Assembly: GCA_030017475.1 (NCBI GenBank)
Contig: JASEIO010000026.1
Span: 1-22,203, forward strand
DNA: 22,203 nucleotides
Reading direction: 5' to 3'
Source of the DNA: a bacterium
GTDB taxonomy: Bacteria; UBA9089; JASEIO01
Part shown: in pieces, positions 1 to 7,535 of the stretch
Layout of the letters: each line of letters opens with the position of its first letter
Position numbering within the stretch: the first letter of the stretch is position 1
Notes under the pieces: model-generated
The model's database searches: none
Told to the model about the DNA's origin: nothing
Seen by the model: the letters and a program-made list of their open reading frames with translations, nothing else
Position numbers and translations under genes: made by a program

Positions 1-18
1 CCTTATAGCGATTTTTTC

Positions 19-47
19 TTGCATTTTATTTCAATATATGCTATAAT
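19..47 (+). promoter_or_regulatory. sigma70-type promoter of the rimP-nusA-infB cluster
   Basis: A -35 box TTGCAT (19-24) and a perfect -10 box TATAAT (42-47) are separated by exactly 17 bp. A T-tract (12-17) sits just upstream and could act as an UP-like element. The predicted start of transcription is near position 54, giving a leader of about 43 nt before rimP. The hexamers and spacing match those found upstream of groES in this window. This is a consensus match only; transcription was not measured. Confidence 0.75.
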
Positions 48-57
48 TAGTTCAACG

Positions 58-80
58 AGTGGGGTAAAACCCACTTTTTT
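58..80 (+). promoter_or_regulatory. Leader stem-loop with U-tract before rimP (possible attenuator or 5' stabiliser)
   Basis: AGTGGG (58-63) pairs with CCCACT (70-75) across a 6-nt loop and is followed by TTTTTT (75-80), which has the form of an intrinsic terminator. It begins only about 5 nt after the predicted transcription start, so it could be an attenuator, as reported for leaders of some rimP/nusA operons, or a 5' end that protects the mRNA. NusA, encoded two genes downstream, influences hairpin-dependent pausing and termination, so feedback is conceivable. The structure is seen; its role is inferred. Confidence 0.5.
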
Positions 81-96
81 GTTTAAGTGAAATTGA

Positions 97-567
97 ATGG
101 ATAAACTTGCGGATGTGGTTAAACAGATTATTAAGGAGATAGTTTTAACCACTAACATAGAATTGGTAGATGTTGAATATCTAAAAGCAGGTAGAAGTAG
201 GTTATTGAGAATCTTTATTGATAAAAAAGGGGGCGTAACCATAGGTGATTGTCAGTTGATTAGTAAAAAGGTATCCCAAGAACTTGACTTGAAGAACTTA
301 ATCCCTTATAAGTACAGGGTAGAGGTCTCATCTCCAGGTCTAAATAGGGTTCTTAAAAAGGATGAGGATTTCAAACATTTTATGGGAAGGCTGGTAAAGA
401 TCACCACCTATTCCCAGTATAGTGGCAAAAATGCATTCGTTGGATATTTAAAGGCATATAATAAAGGAGAAATGGTTATTGAGTTAAAGGGCTGTCGGAA
501 GTTATTCAAAATCCCAATCTCAGAAATTGCTAAAGCAAGGTTAGAAATAGATAACGTCTTCGGATAG
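97..567 (+). CDS. rimP: Ribosome maturation factor RimP
   Basis: RimP is a cytoplasmic factor needed for maturation of the 30S ribosomal subunit. The 156-residue product has the usual family length (about 150). The family signature VEVSSPGLNRVLKK lies near residues 75-88. The N-terminal alpha/beta domain (LVDVEYLKAG..LRIFIDKKGGVTIGDC) and the C-terminal SH3-like barrel (about 90-150) are both complete. It is the first gene of the cluster and is followed by nusA, the order seen in most bacteria. The ATG at 97 has only a weak upstream ribosome-binding sequence, but it is the first usable start after the promoter and gives the expected N-terminus. Nothing is missing or fused. Confidence 0.95.
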   Translation: MDKLADVVKQIIKEIVLTTNIELVDVEYLKAGRSRLLRIFIDKKGGVTIGDCQLISKKVSQELDLKNLIPYKYRVEVSSPGLNRVLKKDEDFKHFMGRLVKITTYSQYSGKNAFVGYLKAYNKGEMVIELKGCRKLFKIPISEIAKARLEIDNVFG

Positions 568-621
568 ATAGAGAAAGCCCTCGGATTAATTTTGTCTAAT
601 AACAAAAGGGAGACAATCTTT

Positions 622-1884
622 ATGAATGGCGAATTTAGAGAAGCGCTTGAGATATTAGAAAGAGACAAAGGAATAGACCGTGATACTCTAATAAAGACCA
701 TTTGTGATGCCCTTTATTCTGGATACAAGAAAAGTTTTGGCTCTTCACAAAATGTAGAGATAAAAGTCGATGATGAGACCCTGGATATAAAGGTTTTTGT
801 TGTAAAAAAGGTAGTTAAAAAGGTTGAAGACGAAAGGTCTCAGATTTCTTTGGATGAGGCAAAGGCTTTTAAAAATGATATAGAGCCTGAAGAGAAAATT
901 TCGATAGAGATTACCCCGAAGGAATTTGGAAGAATTGCTGCCCAGACTGCAAAACAGGTAATAATCCAGCGTATTAGAGAAACAGAAAGGGAACTGGTCT
1001 ATAATGAGTATAAGGCTCGGGTTGGGCAGGTGATTAATGGACAAGTAACACGGATGGATGATCAGAATGCCTTCATTAATTTAGGAAAAGTTGAAGGAAT
1101 TTTGCCGAGACGGGAGATCCCCTCTCGGGAAAGGTTAAATTTGGGAGACAGGATTAAGGTTTATGTGCTTTCAGTAAAAAAATCAAGTAAAGGTCCACAG
1201 ATTGTTTTGTCTAGAACCTATCCTGATTTAGTGAGAAGATTGTTTGAATTAGAGGTCCCAGAGATTTATGAAGGACTGGTTAAGATAAAAGGTGTAGCGA
1301 GGGACCCAGGATATCGTACAAAGATTGCTGTTTCGTCCACCGATTCAAAAATTGATTCTGTAGGAACATGTGTAGGGGTGAAGGGAACCAGGGTTCAAGC
1401 AGTGATAAAAGAACTAAATGGGGAGAAGATTGATATTGTGCAGTATTCAGATGATATAAGTATATTTATTAAAAATGCCCTAAATCCAGCTAAAGTTATT
1501 GAGATAATTGTAAATGAGAAAGAGAAACAAGCTACAGTGATTGTTCCGGATAAGCAACTTTCTTTGGCTATTGGCAGATCAGGTCAGAATGTAAAACTTG
1601 CAGCAAAACTTACTGGTTGGAAGATTGACATAAATTCCGAGTCTCAAAGGAAAGATGAGAGATTAAAAGCCGAAAAAGCGCCTTTTGGAAAAGTTACTGC
1701 TTTATCCATGCTTCCTGGGGTTGGTAAAAAATTAGAGGAGAAGCTTAAAGCACAGGGATTTTCCTCTATAGAAGATATCTCTAAAACTACCCTGGAGAAT
1801 TTGATGGAAATTCCTGGGATAGGAGAAGAAAAGGGAAAGCGAATTTTGGACGGAGCTAAGCAAATGCTTAAGGATAAAAGGTGA
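622..1884 (+). CDS. nusA: Transcription termination/antitermination factor NusA
   Basis: NusA binds RNA polymerase and nascent RNA and modulates pausing, termination and antitermination. The domains in order are an N-terminal RNAP-binding domain (about 1-125), an S1 domain (about 135-200), KH1 (around GVKGTRVQAVIKEL, about residue 251) and KH2 (AIGRSGQNVKLAAKLTGW, about residue 317). A C-terminal helix-hairpin-helix segment (LPGVGKKLEEKL to the end, about 362-420) resembles one acidic-repeat/HhH unit. I chose ATG 622 because AGGGAGA at 607-613 is well placed and MNGEFREALE matches the family N-terminus. An in-frame TTG at 592 would add ten residues without a good ribosome-binding site. The gene ends in a 4-nt GTGA overlap with infB, so ylxR and ylxQ, often found here, are absent. 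Confidence 0.95.
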   Translation: MNGEFREALEILERDKGIDRDTLIKTICDALYSGYKKSFGSSQNVEIKVDDETLDIKVFVVKKVVKKVEDERSQISLDEAKAFKNDIEPEEKISIEITPKEFGRIAAQTAKQVIIQRIRETERELVYNEYKARVGQVINGQVTRMDDQNAFINLGKVEGILPRREIPSRERLNLGDRIKVYVLSVKKSSKGPQIVLSRTYPDLVRRLFELEVPEIYEGLVKIKGVARDPGYRTKIAVSSTDSKIDSVGTCVGVKGTRVQAVIKELNGEKIDIVQYSDDISIFIKNALNPAKVIEIIVNEKEKQATVIVPDKQLSLAIGRSGQNVKLAAKLTGWKIDINSESQRKDERLKAEKAPFGKVTALSMLPGVGKKLEEKLKAQGFSSIEDISKTTLENLMEIPGIGEEKGKRILDGAKQMLKDKR

Positions 1885-3782
1885 GGTATAAGTTGAGGAT
1901 TTATGAGTTAGCAAAAGAGCTGAATATGCCCCCAAAAAAACTAATGGAAGAGATCTTAAATCTTGGGATTAAGGTAAAAAGTCATATGTCGACTGTGGAT
2001 GAAGAAGTAGTTAAAGACTTAAGGGAGCTTTTTCGAGAGGAAAAGACTAAGACTATTTCTATTCCGGAGCATATAACAGTTGGAGAATTGAGTAAAAAAC
2101 TTGGAGTTAAAGTAAATGATTTAATCTTAAGTTTAATGAAAGATGGTTTGATTTATACAAAAAACCAAAGAGTTGATTTAGATTTGGCAAAAAGGATTGC
2201 CAAAGGCTATAATTACGAGGTAAAGATTGTACCCATCGAAGAGGAAGGTTTGGTTGAAAAAGATACCGAGGCTTCCGTTCCACGCCCGCCTGTGGTTACT
2301 ATTATGGGGCATGTTGATCATGGAAAAACCTGTCTTTTAGATGCCATACGAGAAAAGGATACCGTATCGCATGAGGTTGGTGGAATCACTCAACATATAG
2401 GTGCCTATAAAGTAAAGACTAAGAGAGGGGAAGTGGTGTTTTTAGATACACCTGGACATGAAGCCTTTACTGCGATGCGGGCAAGGGGTGTAAAGGTGAC
2501 AGATATTGTAGTTTTGGTTATTGACGCAGTGGACGGAGTAATGCCTCAGACCGAAGAGGCAATTGCTCATGCCAAAGAGGCTCAGGTTCCAATAGTAGTA
2601 GCTATAAACAAGATTGATCTTCCTTCTGCTAATCCCGAAAGGGTGAAGCAGCAATTGGCAAACCTCGGATTGGTTTCCGAAGATTGGGGAGGGAAGACGA
2701 TTGTTGTAGAGACATCAGCCAAAGAAAAGATAGGTCTTGAAAATCTATTGGAGATGCTTCTTTTAGAAGCAGAGATGTTAGAGTTGCGGGCAAACCCCAA
2801 TCGCCTCGCTAAGGGAGTAGCCATAGAGGCAAGATTGGATAAAGGAAGGGGTCCAGTAGCAACCCTCTTAGTGCAAAATGGAACATTGCACATTGGAGAC
2901 TATTTTGTTGTTGGGGTTCATTACGGAAAGGTAAGGGCAATGTTTGATGAACATGGTAACCGGGTGTTTCAGGCAAGACCTTCTACTCCTGTTGAAGTAA
3001 TAGGATTACCTTCTGTCCCCGAACCAGGGGATCCATTTTTTGTAGTGGAGTCAGAGAAAAGGGCAAAGGAGATTTCTTTAAAAAAGCAGGAAATTGAAAG
3101 GGGCCGGGAAGAGAAGTCCCCAAGGAAGGTAAGATTAGATGATTTATACCGCGAGATCTCGAAAGGAATGAAGGAATTAAAGATTATTATAAAGGCAGAT
3201 GTAAAAGGGTCAGTAGAGGCACTGCGGGAATCCCTCGAAAAATTTAAAGTGGATGGTGTAGAGATAAAGGTGATTTATGGAGGTGTAGGGGGTGTAACTT
3301 ATGGAGATATAATGCTTGCTTTGGCATCCAATGCAATTGTTATCGGATTTCATGTCAAGGAGGATTCAAAAATAAAACAATTAGCAGACTCTTTAGGTGT
3401 AGATATTAGACATTATCAGGTGATTTACGATGTTATTCAGGATATCAAAAAGGCAACGATTGGATTATTAGAGCCAGAATCCCGGGAGATAGCCCTTGGG
3501 AAGGCTGAAGTAAGAAATACATTTAAGATATCTAAAGTAGGAACTGTTGCTGGTTGCTATGTTAAAGAAGGAAAGGTTCTGAGGGCGTCACTTGTTAGGT
3601 TAAAAAGAGATGGAAAGGTTTTATACGAGGGTAAAATAAAATCCTTGAAAAGGTTTAAAGATGATGTCAGAGAAGTTTTGGCTGGATATGAATGCGGAAT
3701 AGGATTAGAGGGATTTGAGGGTATAGAGATAGGGGATGTTATAGAAGTCTTTATGGTAGAGAAGGTCCCTAAATATAATTAA
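1881..3782 (+). CDS. infB: Translation initiation factor IF-2
   Basis: IF-2 is the GTPase that brings fMet-tRNA to the 30S subunit and promotes subunit joining. At 633 residues this is a compact form lacking the long charged linker of many homologues. Two IF2_N modules come first (about 5-55 and 62-118). The G domain follows, with G1 GHVDHGKT (143-150), G2 [10 protein letters not shown] (167-176), G3 DTPGHE (189-194), G4 NKID (243-246) and G5 SAK (279-281). Domains II, III and the C-terminal tRNA-binding domain complete it. The GTG at 1881 overlaps the nusA stop and has AAGGA 6 nt upstream. An alternative TTG at 1893, preceded by GTGAGG, would start with [10 protein letters not shown], which fits the family N-terminus even better. 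The start is therefore uncertain by four residues. Confidence 0.96.
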   Translation: MRYKLRIYELAKELNMPPKKLMEEILNLGIKVKSHMSTVDEEVVKDLRELFREEKTKTISIPEHITVGELSKKLGVKVNDLILSLMKDGLIYTKNQRVDLDLAKRIAKGYNYEVKIVPIEEEGLVEKDTEASVPRPPVVTIMGHVDHGKTCLLDAIREKDTVSHEVGGITQHIGAYKVKTKRGEVVFLDTPGHEAFTAMRARGVKVTDIVVLVIDAVDGVMPQTEEAIAHAKEAQVPIVVAINKIDLPSANPERVKQQLANLGLVSEDWGGKTIVVETSAKEKIGLENLLEMLLLEAEMLELRANPNRLAKGVAIEARLDKGRGPVATLLVQNGTLHIGDYFVVGVHYGKVRAMFDEHGNRVFQARPSTPVEVIGLPSVPEPGDPFFVVESEKRAKEISLKKQEIERGREEKSPRKVRLDDLYREISKGMKELKIIIKADVKGSVEALRESLEKFKVDGVEIKVIYGGVGGVTYGDIMLALASNAIVIGFHVKEDSKIKQLADSLGVDIRHYQVIYDVIQDIKKATIGLLEPESREIALGKAEVRNTFKISKVGTVAGCYVKEGKVLRASLVRLKRDGKVLYEGKIKSLKRFKDDVREVLAGYECGIGLEGFEGIEIGDVIEVFMVEKVPKYN

Positions 3783-3784
3783 AG

Positions 3785-4066
3785 ATGGTAATTGGGGTTT
3801 GCAAATTAGAGTTATATATCCCTGGAAATGGGAGCCTAAAAGAGAAACGGAGGATTTTAAAAGGTATGCTTTCTCAAGTTCGAGTAAAATTCAATGTAGC
3901 AGTTTCAGAAGTAGGAAACTTCTCCCTTTGGCAAAAGTCAAGTATTGGTGTTGCCTGTGTAACACCGGATAAAAGGTTTGCCTCCCAGATTCTTAATAAA
4001 GTAGTCGATTTAATAAAAGGACTTCCATCGGTTCAGATTTTAGATTATGAAATAGAGATGTTATAA
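3785..4066 (+). CDS. ylxP: DUF503 (YlxP-like) protein
   Basis: This 93-residue small alpha/beta protein is of the DUF503 family. Family features are the opening VIGVCKLELYIPGNGSLKEKR, the internal VAVSEVGNFSLWQ segment and the strand GVACVTPD. The family is commonly encoded between infB and rbfA, exactly as here, which suggests a link to translation or ribosome assembly, but its molecular role is not firmly established. It starts 2 nt after infB and its stop overlaps the rbfA start by one base (TAATG), so it is very likely translationally coupled to both. The length is normal for the family. Confidence 0.9.
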   Translation: MVIGVCKLELYIPGNGSLKEKRRILKGMLSQVRVKFNVAVSEVGNFSLWQKSSIGVACVTPDKRFASQILNKVVDLIKGLPSVQILDYEIEML

Positions 4067-4410
4067 TGCCTTACAAAAGAGCTGAAAGGGTGAGTGCACT
4101 TATTAAAAAAGAGATAAGCGATATCATCCAAAGAAAGATAAAAGATCCCAGAGTTGGACTTGTTTCTATAACCCATGTTTGGGTATCAAAGGATTTACGT
4201 TTGGCCAAGGTTTATGTTTCAATCTATGGAAATGAACATGATGTGCGGGAGGGCACATCATGTTTAAAGAACTGTTCCTCCTTTATAAGACAGGAATTGG
4301 GGAAGAGGATAAGATTAAGATATATACCCGAGATTTGTTTTATTTATGATCCCTCTATTATGGAGTCGATTAGAATTTCAGAAATAATAAGATCATTGAA
4401 AGAAAAATGA
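4066..4410 (+). CDS. rbfA: Ribosome-binding factor A
   Basis: RbfA is a small KH-fold protein that binds immature 30S subunits and helps mature the 5' end of 16S rRNA. The 114-residue product shows the family pattern: RAERVSALIKKEISDIIQRKIKDPR at the N-terminus, ITHVWVSKDLRLAKVYVSIYG in the core, and FIRQELGKRIRLRYIPEICFIYD near the end. It overlaps ylxP by one base and nrnA by four (ATGA). The variable stretch NEHDVREGTSCLKNC (about residues 56-70) is encoded by an almost perfect inverted repeat, described separately. Family length in that stretch appears unchanged, so the repeat is not an obvious insertion. Confidence 0.94.
   Translation: MPYKRAERVSALIKKEISDIIQRKIKDPRVGLVSITHVWVSKDLRLAKVYVSIYGNEHDVREGTSCLKNCSSFIRQELGKRIRLRYIPEICFIYDPSIMESIRISEIIRSLKEK
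4233..4266 (+). repeat. Long perfect stem-loop inside rbfA with a GGGAGG loop
   Basis: AACATGATGTGC (4235-4246) and GCACATCATGTT (4253-4264) are exact reverse complements, giving 12 perfect base pairs around the 6-nt loop GGGAGG (4247-4252). A G-U pair (4234/4265) and a U-A pair (4233/4266) extend the stem to 14 pairs in RNA. The loop looks like a Shine-Dalgarno sequence, though no start codon lies at a suitable distance in the known reading frames. There is no U-tract, so it is not a simple terminator. The structure is seen; no function is assigned. Confidence 0.8.
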
Positions 4411-5381
4411 ATGAATTGACTTCTATCTTACAGGTTTTTCGGGAAAAAGACCACTTTTTGATTACATCCCATATTAACCCTGATGGCGATTCAATCTCAG
4501 GAGAACTTGCCTTAGCCAATTTGTTGCAGAGAATTGGTAGGCATGTTACTATTGTTAATGAAAACCCTGTGCCAGAAATGTATAGATTCTTGCCGAACAC
4601 GGATTCTATAAGACCTTACCCATGTGAGCCTTCGAAGTTCCAGGTATCTTTAATCTTGGATTGCAATGAATGGGAGAGGGTCGGAAAGGTTGCTCCTTTA
4701 GCTATGTCAGCCAATCTTGTGATTAACATCGACCATCATCTTGGAGGTACTGGTTTAGGAAGATACAATTATATAGATACAGAGGCCTCCTCCATTGCCG
4801 AACAGATTTATAAAATAGCCAATATGATAGATGTTCCCATAGATTATCCTTTGGCCTTATATTTATACGTGGGAATCTTAACAGACACTGGATGCTTTAA
4901 AGAGGTAAATACCACCTCTTTAACCCATAAAATCGTAGCAGATCTTTTATCATATGGCATTTCCCCGAAAGAGGTTTTTTCATCCCTTTATGAAAATAAT
5001 ACCAAGTCGTTTATTGAATTATTGGGCCATGCCTTAACTACCTCGAAAGTAACTGAGGATGGTAAAATTTCCTGGATTATTATTCCCAAGAATAAGTTCC
5101 AGGAGGTAGGGGTGAATCCAGAGGATTTGGATGTAGAGAGGATTATCGATCAGATTCGTTCTATAAAAGGTGTTACTGTATCCTGCCTTTTTCGAGAATT
5201 AGATAACGAAAGGATAAAAATAAATTTTAGAGGCAAAGGGCGAGAAATTGATGTAAGTAAAATTGCTGCTCGCTTTGGTGGGGGAGGACATAGACTTGCC
5301 TCAAGTTGTATCTTCTCTGGATCAATCGCTGAAGCAGAGAGGAGGGTAATTGACGAAGTGAAGAGATGGACGGGGTGTTAA
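4407..5381 (+). CDS. nrnA: DHH/DHHA1 phosphoesterase, NrnA-like (nanoRNase / pAp phosphatase)
   Basis: NrnA-type enzymes degrade very short RNA oligonucleotides and many also dephosphorylate pAp. The 324-residue product has metal-binding motifs of the DHH domain: SHINPDGDS (21-29), LILDCNEWERVG (D85), the DHH triad in NIDHH (109-111) and LTDTGCF (D160). A C-terminal DHHA1 domain follows, with the substrate-binding GGGGHRLASS near residue 293. It sits between rbfA and truB, as in many bacteria, and would complete RNA turnover started by the downstream PNPase. The ATG overlaps the rbfA stop by four bases. The subfamily (NrnA rather than another bifunctional DHH enzyme) is inferred from length and context. 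Confidence 0.9.
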   Translation: MNELTSILQVFREKDHFLITSHINPDGDSISGELALANLLQRIGRHVTIVNENPVPEMYRFLPNTDSIRPYPCEPSKFQVSLILDCNEWERVGKVAPLAMSANLVINIDHHLGGTGLGRYNYIDTEASSIAEQIYKIANMIDVPIDYPLALYLYVGILTDTGCFKEVNTTSLTHKIVADLLSYGISPKEVFSSLYENNTKSFIELLGHALTTSKVTEDGKISWIIIPKNKFQEVGVNPEDLDVERIIDQIRSIKGVTVSCLFRELDNERIKINFRGKGREIDVSKIAARFGGGGHRLASSCIFSGSIAEAERRVIDEVKRWTGC

Positions 5382-6271
5382 GTATCAATAAACTAAAGGG
5401 GATAACCTCTCATGATGTGGTTCAGAAGGTGAGAAGAATACTTGCTATAAAAAGGGTTGGACACACAGGCACCTTGGATAAATATGCTACTGGGGTTCTT
5501 ATTGTCTTGATAGGTAAGGCCACAAAGATTTCGCAGTTTTTGAAATCGGACACCAAGGAATATGAAGCTTCGTTAAAATTAGGAATTACCACTTCAACCC
5601 AGGATGCCTGGGGTGAGGTCTTAGGTGAAGAGGATTGCAGTAAAATCGAGGTGGAAGACGTAAAGAGGGTTCTTGACAAATTTAAAGGAGAGTTAGAACA
5701 AACTCCTCCTATCTTTTCTGCAATCCACGTTGGAGGAAGAAGGTCGTATGAGTTAGCTAGATGTGGGGAAAAGGTAGAACACCATCCTCGAAAGGTAATA
5801 ATATATGAAATAGAGATGACAAACTTTAAGAAGAAAAGATTTCCAGAATTGAGTATTCGTGTAGTAGTATCTCCTGGTACTTATATCCGTAAATTGTGTG
5901 AGGACATAGGGCAAGCCTTAGGGGTAGGAGCTCACCTTACTTCCCTAAATAGAACAAGAAATGGACCATTTAAAATCTTATCCAGCATAACCCTTCAAGA
6001 ATTGGAAGAGGCTAAAAGGTGCGATAAGCTCATGGAGGTAATTTGCACAATGGATAAGGCATTATCAAATTTTCCTGCTGTAGAGATAATGGATAGGGAT
6101 ATAGGGGCAATAATAAATGGACAAGCGGTTTACTCTAATAGAATTGATTTAAAGGAAGGTTTAGCTAAAATCCGCAGTCCTTACTCACAACTTTTAGGGA
6201 TAGGGAAGGTATATAAAGATGGTAAGAAAACAGTTATTAAACCATTTCGGATCTTCTACCAAGAGGCGTAA
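5366..6271 (+). CDS. truB: tRNA pseudouridine(55) synthase TruB
   Basis: TruB converts U55 in the T-loop of tRNAs to pseudouridine. The protein (301 residues) opens with MDGVLSINKLKGITSHDVV. It carries the catalytic motif GHTGTLDKYATGVL (33-45) with the catalytic aspartate at residue 38; most homologues have Pro-Leu or Pro-Phe after that aspartate, while this one has Lys-Tyr. The later motifs QTPPIFSAI and SPGTYIRKLCEDIG are present. The C-terminal region (about 235-300) resembles the TruB C-terminal RNA-binding domain. It overlaps nrnA by 16 nt at the start and ribF by 53 nt at the end, in different frames. Confidence 0.95.
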   Translation: MDGVLSINKLKGITSHDVVQKVRRILAIKRVGHTGTLDKYATGVLIVLIGKATKISQFLKSDTKEYEASLKLGITTSTQDAWGEVLGEEDCSKIEVEDVKRVLDKFKGELEQTPPIFSAIHVGGRRSYELARCGEKVEHHPRKVIIYEIEMTNFKKKRFPELSIRVVVSPGTYIRKLCEDIGQALGVGAHLTSLNRTRNGPFKILSSITLQELEEAKRCDKLMEVICTMDKALSNFPAVEIMDRDIGAIINGQAVYSNRIDLKEGLAKIRSPYSQLLGIGKVYKDGKKTVIKPFRIFYQEA

Positions 6272-7178
6272 AGGTGTAGTTTTGACTCTTGGTGTTTTTG
6301 ATGGGGTTCATTTGGGGCATCAAAGGATAATAGGTGAGGTAGTAAGATATGCAGAGGCAATCCGAGGGATAAGTGTAGTAGTAACCTTTCATCCTCACCC
6401 ACAGGAGGTTTTGAAATCCAAAAAGGTACCCCTTTTAATACCCATAGATAGAAGGGTTGAATTGATAAAGAAGATGCATGTTGATGAGGTTATAACAATA
6501 GATTTTACTAAGGAATTGTCAGCCCTTTCGCCTCGTGCGTTTTTGGAGCAAATTCTATTCCCAAGATTGGATATCAAAAGGATCTTTGTAGGAAAGAATT
6601 TTCATTTTGGAAAGGATAGAAAGGGAGATGTGGAGTCTTTGAAAAAGATGTGCAATAATTATGGTATAGACGTAGTGGTAGTTCAAGAGGTATCCACTAA
6701 TGGATGTACTATCTCGAGTACCAAGATTCGAGAGGCGATTCAACGGGGCGAAATTCCAAAGGTGCGAAAATCCCTTGGTCGTTTTCCAGAAATTACAGGG
6801 ATGGTTTCCAAAGGAGAAAGAAGAGGACGAGTTTTAGGATATCCCACTGCCAATGTTAGTTTAGATAGCAATATAGCCCTTCCATCAAATGGGGTATACG
6901 CAGTATATGTTGGGATTAACAATAGGAAGTATCAAGGGATGTCCAATTTGGGATACCGACCAACATTTAACTCTCGCATGTTTAACCTCGAAGTTCATAT
7001 ATTTGATTTTGATCAAAAGATTTATGATTTTCCTATTAGAGTCTTTTTTGTGGAAAAGATGAGGGATGAGATAGCCTTTAGTAATATAGATATGTTGCGG
7101 GATCAGCTTAAAGAAGATGTAAAGAAGGCAAGAGAGATACTAAATCGTTCAACGTTTAACGAAAAAAAGGAGGTGTAA
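6219..7178 (+). CDS. ribF: Bifunctional riboflavin kinase / FAD synthetase
   Basis: RibF phosphorylates riboflavin to FMN and adenylates FMN to FAD. The N-terminal nucleotidyltransferase domain shows [11 protein letters not shown] (25-35) and the ISSTKIRE motif (about 164-171). The C-terminal flavokinase domain begins near residue 185, with GYPTAN (207-212), NGVYAVYV and NLGYRPTF. Length (319) is normal. ATG 6219 lies inside the 3' end of truB, giving a 53-nt out-of-frame overlap. No other start codon occurs before TTG 6282, which would remove most of the first beta-strand, so the overlap looks real. AGGGAAGG at 6202-6209 is a plausible ribosome-binding site. RibF is a common neighbour of truB and rpsO. 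Confidence 0.95.
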   Translation: MVRKQLLNHFGSSTKRRKGVVLTLGVFDGVHLGHQRIIGEVVRYAEAIRGISVVVTFHPHPQEVLKSKKVPLLIPIDRRVELIKKMHVDEVITIDFTKELSALSPRAFLEQILFPRLDIKRIFVGKNFHFGKDRKGDVESLKKMCNNYGIDVVVVQEVSTNGCTISSTKIREAIQRGEIPKVRKSLGRFPEITGMVSKGERRGRVLGYPTANVSLDSNIALPSNGVYAVYVGINNRKYQGMSNLGYRPTFNSRMFNLEVHIFDFDQKIYDFPIRVFFVEKMRDEIAFSNIDMLRDQLKEDVKKAREILNRSTFNEKKEV

Positions 7179-7179
7179 T

Positions 7180-7449
7180 ATGGCTTTAACACAAGAGGTA
7201 AAACGTTCTGTAATCTCTGAATATAAAGTACATGAGAAGGATACAGGTTCGCCTGAGGTTCAAATAGCTATTTTGAGCACAAAGATTAATTATCTAACAG
7301 AGCATCTTAAACTTCATCCAAAGGATCATCACTCAAGACGCGGCCTCCTAAAAATGGTTGGAAGAAGAAGAAGATTGCTTAATTACTTAATGAATAAAGA
7401 TATGGAGAGGTATAAAAATATTATAGGTAGGTTAGGACTACGCAAGTAA
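7180..7449 (+). CDS. rpsO: 30S ribosomal protein S15
   Basis: S15 is a primary 16S rRNA-binding protein of the 30S platform. The 89-residue product is full length and carries the family segments [34 protein letters not shown] and the basic [13 protein letters not shown] near-perfect Shine-Dalgarno sequence (AAGGAGGTG) precedes the ATG, and the gene starts immediately after ribF. In several bacteria S15 represses its own translation and rpsO is co-transcribed with pnp. Here pnp follows after 86 bp that contain a strong stem-loop. No fold typical of an S15-binding leader was identified by eye, since the leader is ribF coding sequence. Confidence 0.97.
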   Translation: MALTQEVKRSVISEYKVHEKDTGSPEVQIAILSTKINYLTEHLKLHPKDHHSRRGLLKMVGRRRRLLNYLMNKDMERYKNIIGRLGLRK

Positions 7450-7482
7450 CTTAGCTTGTAGGCTGTGAATGGAAATTGGAAA

Positions 7483-7511
7483 ATTAGGAAATTAACTTAC
7501 AATTTCCTAAT
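7483..7511 (+). promoter_or_regulatory. rpsO-pnp intergenic stem-loop (candidate processing/autoregulation site)
   Basis: ATTAGGAAATT (7483-7493) pairs perfectly with AATTTCCTAAT (7501-7511) around a 7-nt loop, 11 bp in all. No U-tract follows, so it is unlikely to be a strong terminator. A second copy of GGAAATT at 7471-7477 could compete for the same 3' arm (7501-7507), allowing two exclusive structures. The pnp ribosome-binding site GAGGAGG (7524-7530) begins 13 nt downstream. In E. coli, the pnp leader downstream of rpsO forms a hairpin cut by RNase III that mediates PNPase autoregulation; an equivalent role here is inferred from position only. Confidence 0.6.
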
Positions 7512-7535
7512 CTCTGATTAAAAGAGGAGGGTATT

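Noticed and set aside
1-96. tRNA-Met (metY) upstream of rimP as in E. coli
   Set aside because: No cloverleaf or T-loop-like sequence (GTTCAA followed by a matched stem) can be built in these 96 bases; a promoter and short hairpin account for them.
592-621. TTG start adding ten residues to NusA
   Set aside because: No suitable ribosome-binding site upstream, while ATG 622 has AGGGAGA and gives the family-like N-terminus MNGEFREALE.
1105-1128. Hairpin CCGAGA..GGG-AGAT-CCC..TCTCGG in nusA
   Set aside because: A 6-bp plus 3-bp stem with a C-C mismatch; it encodes the conserved LPRREIPSRE segment of the S1 domain, so coding constraint and chance explain it adequately.
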